A stretch of DNA of 10,089 nucleotides from Thalassolituus sp. (lineage in GTDB: Bacteria > Pseudomonadota > Gammaproteobacteria > Pseudomonadales > Oceanobacteraceae). The number at the start of each line of letters is the position of its first letter. Position 1 is the stretch's first letter. A model generated the notes under the pieces. That model had not been told where the DNA came from. It saw only the letters and a program-made list of their open reading frames with translations, and made no database searches. Shown here piece by piece: positions 5,708 through 10,089 of this stretch. The translations under genes were made by a program, and so were the position numbers. The stretch covers positions 1-10,089 of the forward strand of contig JARGOI010000062.1 of assembly GCA_029212275.1 (NCBI GenBank). The letters run 5' to 3'.

Positions 5708-6904
5708 ATGAAATTTATGAAAATATCGTTGTATTTGCTAACTGCAACGTTCAGTATTTCTGTTTATGCGCTAGAGCCGAAAGGTATTCCACTCGGTAGT
5801 GGTACTACTTTTTTCCCTTCTATTGGTATTTCTATAGAAAACAATGACAACGTTTATCTTCAACCTAAAAACACTAAAGAATCTAGCGTCATAACTAGAG
5901 TAAATCCTATCTTAGATTTAGAACTTGATATGGGTTCTACCTTAATAAACACTGGTATCGAAATTGAGAAGGGATATTATACTTTAGACTCTAACGATGA
6001 TTATTCTGATTTTATTTACTCTGTTGCTGCTGATACCGAATTTAGTGATCGCCATGCTTTTGGTTTTGTTGCTTCGTATAAAAAAGGTCATGATGATCGT
6101 GGTGCAGGTACGGCGGAAGGTATCAATGCACTTGTAATCCTGCCAGACGAATATAATGATAAGAATCTTGGTGCTGCTTATACTTATGGCAGCAATTATT
6201 CCTTTGCAAGTTTAACAATCTCAGCTGATCTTTCTGAACGTATTTATACTAATAATGAAGAATTAACATCGGATCGTGAGTATAGCAAAAATAAATTGGG
6301 CGCATTGTTAAGTGTCAATTTGAGTTCAGCGACTGATATTTTATTTGAAGTGCGTAATGAAGAGTTAGATTACATTAGTGATAGTCGCATCGCATTAGAG
6401 CGTGAAGCAAGTATTTTGACCTTCCTAACCGGTGTTAGTTGGGACATAACTGGTAAAGTCGAAGGCTCTATTAAACTAGGAACAACAAAAAGAGATTTCA
6501 ATGTTGAGTACATTGATGATGAATCTGGCTTTAGTTGGGAAGTTGATCTAATCATAAATCCAGTAGAGCATTCAACATTAACGTTGTTTACTCAGCAATC
6601 ATCTAATGAAACTAGTGGCCCTGGTAATTCGGTGGATTCGACTTATTCCTTAGTGAAGTTAGATCACGAGTTCTCTGTCTTTTTTAGCTTGACTGCTGAA
6701 GCGTCTTTACTGGAAGACGATTATGTTAATAGTAATCGTTTGGACAGAACATCGTCTTATGGTTTCATGGGAACCTACTCTCCGACAAGGTCTTTTGATG
6801 TGATTGGTGCAATTGAGATTGCGGGTCGTGATTCAAGTGGTTCAGATTTAGATTTAGATTATTATAGTCAGATTGTTTCTTTAGGTTTCGCTTTAGCTAT
6901 TTAG
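5708..6904 (+). CDS. Outer-membrane beta-barrel of the exopolysaccharide operon (VpsM/Wzp-like), 398 aa
   Basis: Predicted secreted outer-membrane protein. A signal peptide covers residues 1-21 (MKFMKISLYLL to SVYA, cut before LEPKG). The rest alternates polar and hydrophobic residues in short strands with acidic, Asn/Ser-rich turns (for example DSNDDYSDF and GRDSSGSDLDLD). It has no cysteine and no soluble catalytic motif. The C-terminus YYSQIVSLGFALAI resembles a barrel's final strand but ends in Ile rather than the usual Phe/Trp. It best fits the BBP2-type barrels found in exopolysaccharide loci; V. cholerae VpsM occupies the same place between vpsL and vpsN. Because the next gene encodes an export protein without its own membrane segment, I infer that this barrel is the polymer's outer-membrane channel. 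Start support is modest: GGGA at 5699-5702. The coding bases are visibly more AT-rich than in the nuclease and ugd genes. The exact family needs a profile search. Confidence 0.75.
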   Translation: MKFMKISLYLLTATFSISVYALEPKGIPLGSGTTFFPSIGISIENNDNVYLQPKNTKESSVITRVNPILDLELDMGSTLINTGIEIEKGYYTLDSNDDYSDFIYSVAADTEFSDRHAFGFVASYKKGHDDRGAGTAEGINALVILPDEYNDKNLGAAYTYGSNYSFASLTISADLSERIYTNNEELTSDREYSKNKLGALLSVNLSSATDILFEVRNEELDYISDSRIALEREASILTFLTGVSWDITGKVEGSIKLGTTKRDFNVEYIDDESGFSWEVDLIINPVEHSTLTLFTQQSSNETSGPGNSVDSTYSLVKLDHEFSVFFSLTAEASLLEDDYVNSNRLDRTSSYGFMGTYSPTRSFDVIGAIEIAGRDSSGSDLDLDYYSQIVSLGFALAI

Positions 6905-6942
6905 TTGTTTTTAGCTAAGTATTTTAAAATTAGGATTGATTA

Positions 6943-7503
6943 ATGTCAAAATTAACATGTGTTTTACTTCTTCTTCTAGTTAGTGTTTTTTCTTCTGCGG
7001 ATGATTTTAGAATTTATAATTTAGGTGCTGGCGATTTAGTATCTATAACTGTTTACGATGAACCAGATTTAAGCCTTAAATTACGTATTGGTTCCTCAGG
7101 AAGTATTTCTTATCCTTTGTTAGGTGATATTGAGGTTGCTGGTTTGACGGCTAAAGAATTCGAGACTGAGCTTGTTAGACGATTGAAAGGACCTTACCTT
7201 TTAGATCCCAGTGTGTCTGTCGCTATTATTGAATATCGTCCTTTTTATGTGATGGGTGAGGTTGATAATCCTGGTAGCTATTCCTTTTACCCCGGAATGA
7301 CAGTCGATCGTGCTATTTCCATTGCTGGTGGATTTACGGATCGAGCATCTAAGGATAAGATTTTTGTAGAGCATGACCTTACTGCTGTTAAAGTGGATGA
7401 GAGAGCCGATGCTAAAAATAAAGCTAAAGCCACAGAAAAGATCAAACTCTCTGATATTGTGAGACCAGGCGATGTAATTACAGTTAAACAAAGCTTTTTT
7501 TAA
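6943..7503 (+). CDS. Short Wza-like polysaccharide export (OPX) protein, VpsN-like, 186 aa
   Basis: Periplasmic export-path component. Residues 1-19 form a signal peptide (MSKLTCVLLLLLVSVFSSA, then DD). C6 sits before the hydrophobic core, not at a lipobox cleavage site, so this does not look like a lipoprotein. The poly_export domain follows (about 22-98: YNLGAGDLVSITVYDEPDLS, then YPLLGDIEVAGLTAKEFE and YLLDPSVSV). An SLBB domain starts about residue 100 (PFYVMGEVDNPGSYSFYPG, AISIAGGFTDRA). The protein closes with a Lys/Ala-rich linker and IKLSDIVRPGDVITVKQ. It lacks the extra domains and the amphipathic C-terminal helix with which full-length Wza (about 380 residues) crosses the outer membrane. 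It therefore fits the short OPX class that needs a separate barrel, and one is encoded just upstream. AGGA at 6932-6935 is the ribosome-binding site. Confidence 0.9.
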   Translation: MSKLTCVLLLLLVSVFSSADDFRIYNLGAGDLVSITVYDEPDLSLKLRIGSSGSISYPLLGDIEVAGLTAKEFETELVRRLKGPYLLDPSVSVAIIEYRPFYVMGEVDNPGSYSFYPGMTVDRAISIAGGFTDRASKDKIFVEHDLTAVKVDERADAKNKAKATEKIKLSDIVRPGDVITVKQSFF

Positions 7504-7533
7504 TAATTGACAAATTTATAACGGAGAATTTTC

Positions 7534-9723
7534 ATGGATACAGCTTCGGAATTCGAAGGAATTGATCTGACACGATATTTGCGTGCATTGCGTCGGCAGA
7601 TGAAAAAAATCATTGCGCTGACTGTAGTAACTAGCATTATTGCAATTTTAGTTGCAATGTCGTTGACTCCTATCTATCAAGCATCTTCAACTTTGATGAT
7701 TGAATCAGGGGGCACCAAAGTAGTATCAATTGAAGAGGTTTACGGGATACCTCAAGCATCGGACGAATATTTTAATACTCAATTCGAAATTCTTAAGTCA
7801 CGAGAATTAGCAAAACGTATCACCGAAAAATTAAATTTGGTAAACACGCCAGAATTTAATCCTTACCACTTAGCTAATGAAAAATCATTTTCATTTAAAT
7901 CAAAAATAAAGATGATGATTTATGGTGAATCAGAGCCGCCAACTGACGAAGAAGTTTTTGCTGCTACTGTAGATACATTCTGGGAATCTGTAAATGTTGC
8001 ACCGATTGGGAAAACACAATTAGTAATGATAACTGTTACTAGCAAGAATCCAGCGTTAGCAATGAAAGCAGCAAATGCAATGACCAATGGGTATATCGAG
8101 TCGCAACTCGAGGCCAAAATTCAAGTGAATGAACAAGCATCCGGTTGGTTGCAAGATCGTTTAGGTGGTTTAAAAGAAGCGTTAACCGAATCGGAAAAAA
8201 AGTTGCAACAATATCGCGAAGAAAATAATTTAGTTGATGTCGCGGGTGTAGGTACCTTAGTTGCGAGAGAAATTGATCAAACTACATCGAGATTAGTCGA
8301 AGCACGTTCGCAACGTATAGAGTTAGGAAATACTTATTTTCAGATTAAGAATATGGATTTTTTAACATATGAAAATTTATCTTCATTACCGATTATTATT
8401 AATAATCCATTAGTTGTTACATTACGTGCAAGAGAGACTTCAGCAGAATTAAAGAAATCTGAGCTGTCAAAAAGGTATGGTCCTAGTCATCCGAAAATGG
8501 TGGCAGCAGAATCTGATCTTCAGGCTGTTCGAGATTCGGTGGGTACTCAAATGCGTCGTATTGCAAGCAGTATTGAAAGGGAATATATAGCTGCTCGAAA
8601 TAAAGAAGAATCGCTACAACAGGCTTTGAATAACGCCAAGGCTCAAGCAGGTGCAATAAATAGTAAAGAATTCGAATTGAATCAATACGTACGAGAAGCT
8701 GAATCAAATAGAGAATTATATAATACTTTTTATTCTCGAATTAATGAAACATCTGCCACTTCTGATTTTCAAACCGTTAATGCACGAGTTACAGATCCCG
8801 CGGTTTTGCCTACAAAACCTGTTAAACCTGATAGAAAGAAAATTGTGATTATGGCAGTTTTTGCAAGTTTAATACTTGGAATGATGCTAGCAATATTTTT
8901 AGATATTCTAGACTCGACTATTAAGAATGTGGATGATGTTGATCGTAAATTAAAGGTCTCTTTGTTGGGCATTATCCCCTTGATGGATGGCGGTAAAAAA
9001 CTCAATAAAGATGAAAATGATAACAAAGTGGTGCGGGCTTTCGTTGATGGCAATCAACATGCCTTTAGTGAATCTGTCCGAACATTACGCACTAGTTTGA
9101 CGCTGGCTGGGTTAGAAAAACCAGCTGCGGTTATTTTGCTGACGTCTTCTGTTCCTGGGGAAGGTAAAACAACAACGTCGTGCAATATTGCGCAATGTTT
9201 TGGTCAATTAGAGAAAACTTTGCTGATTGATGCCGATATGCGTCGCCCGACGGTGGCTAAAAAATTCGATTTCCCTGCGGGTACTGCTGGATTATCGAAT
9301 GCAGTTGCCTATCCAGATACCTTGGATCAGTGCATTTATACGGTTAAAAGTTTGGGTATCGATGTTATGCCCGCAGGGCAAATTCCTCCGAATCCTTTGG
9401 AGTTGCTTAGTTCGAAAAACTTTCGCGATATTTTAACGACGCTTCGTGGTAGATATCAGCGAATTATTATCGACTCTGCGCCAATGCTGGCGGTCAGTGA
9501 TGCTTTGTACTTATCAACTATGGTCGATGGTGTGGCATATGTTATCAAGGCCGATTCGACCAAAGACAGTATGGTAAAGACTGCACTACAGCGCTTGGAT
9601 GATAATAATTCTAGATTGCTCGGGGTTATTCTTAACCAAGTGGATGTTGAGCGTGAAGCGCGCTATGGCAATGACCAGGGGGGCTACTACGATAGTCACG
9701 GTTATACCAGTAACAACGCTTAA
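7534..9723 (+). CDS. Wzc-like polysaccharide co-polymerase and tyrosine autokinase, VpsO-like, 729 aa
   Basis: Inner-membrane PCP-2a protein that controls chain length and couples synthesis to export. A Wzz domain starts at residue ~9 (DLTRYLRALRRQMKK). Membrane helix 1 spans about residues 26-47. A long periplasmic coiled-coil section follows, then a GNVR-like segment (about 370-420) and the proline-rich VLPTKPVKPDRKK before helix 2 (about 432-456). The cytoplasmic BY-kinase domain has Walker A SSVPGEGKTTT (K545), Walker A' LLIDADMRRP (D566, D568) and Walker B RIIIDSAP (D647). The tail carries tyrosines 711, 718, 719 and 724, the usual autophosphorylation cluster. The protein is full length and looks active. 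GGAG at 7523-7526 supports the start. The stop overlaps the next start (TAATG), showing tight coupling. The first two thirds are much more AT-rich than the kinase part. Confidence 0.93.
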   Translation: MDTASEFEGIDLTRYLRALRRQMKKIIALTVVTSIIAILVAMSLTPIYQASSTLMIESGGTKVVSIEEVYGIPQASDEYFNTQFEILKSRELAKRITEKLNLVNTPEFNPYHLANEKSFSFKSKIKMMIYGESEPPTDEEVFAATVDTFWESVNVAPIGKTQLVMITVTSKNPALAMKAANAMTNGYIESQLEAKIQVNEQASGWLQDRLGGLKEALTESEKKLQQYREENNLVDVAGVGTLVAREIDQTTSRLVEARSQRIELGNTYFQIKNMDFLTYENLSSLPIIINNPLVVTLRARETSAELKKSELSKRYGPSHPKMVAAESDLQAVRDSVGTQMRRIASSIEREYIAARNKEESLQQALNNAKAQAGAINSKEFELNQYVREAESNRELYNTFYSRINETSATSDFQTVNARVTDPAVLPTKPVKPDRKKIVIMAVFASLILGMMLAIFLDILDSTIKNVDDVDRKLKVSLLGIIPLMDGGKKLNKDENDNKVVRAFVDGNQHAFSESVRTLRTSLTLAGLEKPAAVILLTSSVPGEGKTTTSCNIAQCFGQLEKTLLIDADMRRPTVAKKFDFPAGTAGLSNAVAYPDTLDQCIYTVKSLGIDVMPAGQIPPNPLELLSSKNFRDILTTLRGRYQRIIIDSAPMLAVSDALYLSTMVDGVAYVIKADSTKDSMVKTALQRLDDNNSRLLGVILNQVDVEREARYGNDQGGYYDSHGYTSNNA

Positions 9724-10089
9724 TGAATACTTCTGCTAATGCGGTGTCTTTAACTAGCCGCATCATTCGTAAAACATGGTGGTTGGCCCTTGTACCAGCC
9801 ATTTATGCTTTATATCTTGGCTTTGTATCTATCGTGCTTTTGTTAGGACAAAACACCATTGTGACCTTGGAAGATGATCCTTTTTTGGATTTGTCTTTGG
9901 CGATGGCACCTAATAATGCCGAAGCGAATGCTGCTAAAGCAGGCTTTATTCGCCGACGTGCTTTATTACCCGACAACCCTGATCCAAAAGGTGACTTGCA
10001 AATCGCATTGGATCATTGGTTAAAAGCGATAGAGGGACGACCTCTGTGGCCGTATTATCAGCTGGGAGCGCTAGATTCAGAATATTTAT
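9723..10089 (+). CDS. Membrane-anchored protein, possibly VpsP-like polysaccharide protein, N-terminal part (3' truncated by window)
   Basis: The ATG overlaps the TAA of the Wzc-like gene (TAATG), so the two are translationally coupled. 122 codons are visible with no stop before the window end. The start is MNTSANAVSLTSRIIRK, followed by a single membrane helix (about residues 18-42: WWLALVPAIYALYLGF, then VSIVLLL), which suggests an inner-membrane anchor with the rest in the periplasm. The periplasmic part has LDLSLAMAPNNAEANAAKAGFI, then ALDHWLKAIEGRPLWPYYQLG. Its Ala/Leu-helical pattern looks like a degenerate tetratricopeptide repeat. The position immediately after a VpsO-like gene, and the RPLWPYYQLGALD pattern, suggest the VpsP family named from V. 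cholerae; that is from gene order and memory, not a proven match. Its biochemical role is unknown. Confidence 0.6.
   Translation, partial: MNTSANAVSLTSRIIRKTWWLALVPAIYALYLGFVSIVLLLGQNTIVTLEDDPFLDLSLAMAPNNAEANAAKAGFIRRRALLPDNPDPKGDLQIALDHWLKAIEGRPLWPYYQLGALDSEYL

Overview
The window looks like the chromosome of a moderate-GC gammaproteobacterium, probably marine. This rests on the gene families and on a polysaccharide gene order that matches the Vibrio cholerae vpsL-vpsM-vpsN-vpsO run. No rRNA or other taxonomic marker is present, so the placement is an inference. All supported genes are on the + strand.

Layout. (1) Positions 1-413 hold the 3' end of an SLC13/DASS-type anion permease. (2) Positions 420-902 hold no gene. 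They carry an array of about four ~100-bp GC-rich units built from short triloop hairpins; ORFs read through it are artefacts with the recurring peptide KAGGTPALPG. (3) A metallo-beta-lactamase/beta-CASP RNA nuclease-like gene (937-2355) begins 34 bp after the array. (4) A UDP-glucose 6-dehydrogenase gene (ugd, 2443-3609) follows a 87-bp gap with an imperfect hairpin and a possible promoter. (5) A 156-bp gap with a candidate promoter and a possible RBS-masking hairpin precedes an exopolysaccharide operon. Its genes are a WcaJ-type sugar-phosphate transferase (3766-5169), a small VanZ-like membrane protein (5214-5609), an outer-membrane beta-barrel (5708-6904), a short Wza-like export protein (6943-7503), a Wzc-like polysaccharide co-polymerase/tyrosine kinase (7534-9723), and the start of a membrane-anchored, possibly VpsP-like gene (9723 onward, cut by the window end).

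How the genes fit together. Ugd makes UDP-glucuronate, a common precursor of acidic polymers. The WcaJ-like enzyme loads the first sugar phosphate onto undecaprenyl phosphate in the inner membrane. The Wzc-like protein controls polymerisation and export through phosphorylation of its C-terminal tyrosines. The short Wza-like protein has no visible outer-membrane segment, so the adjacent beta-barrel is the natural candidate for the outer-membrane pore. Glycosyltransferases, Wzx and Wzy are not in the window and would be expected downstream or elsewhere.

The individual families are known. The less ordinary parts are the hairpin array abutting an RNA-nuclease gene, the VanZ-like gene inside a vps-like operon, and the two competing stems over the ribosome-binding site of the operon's first gene.
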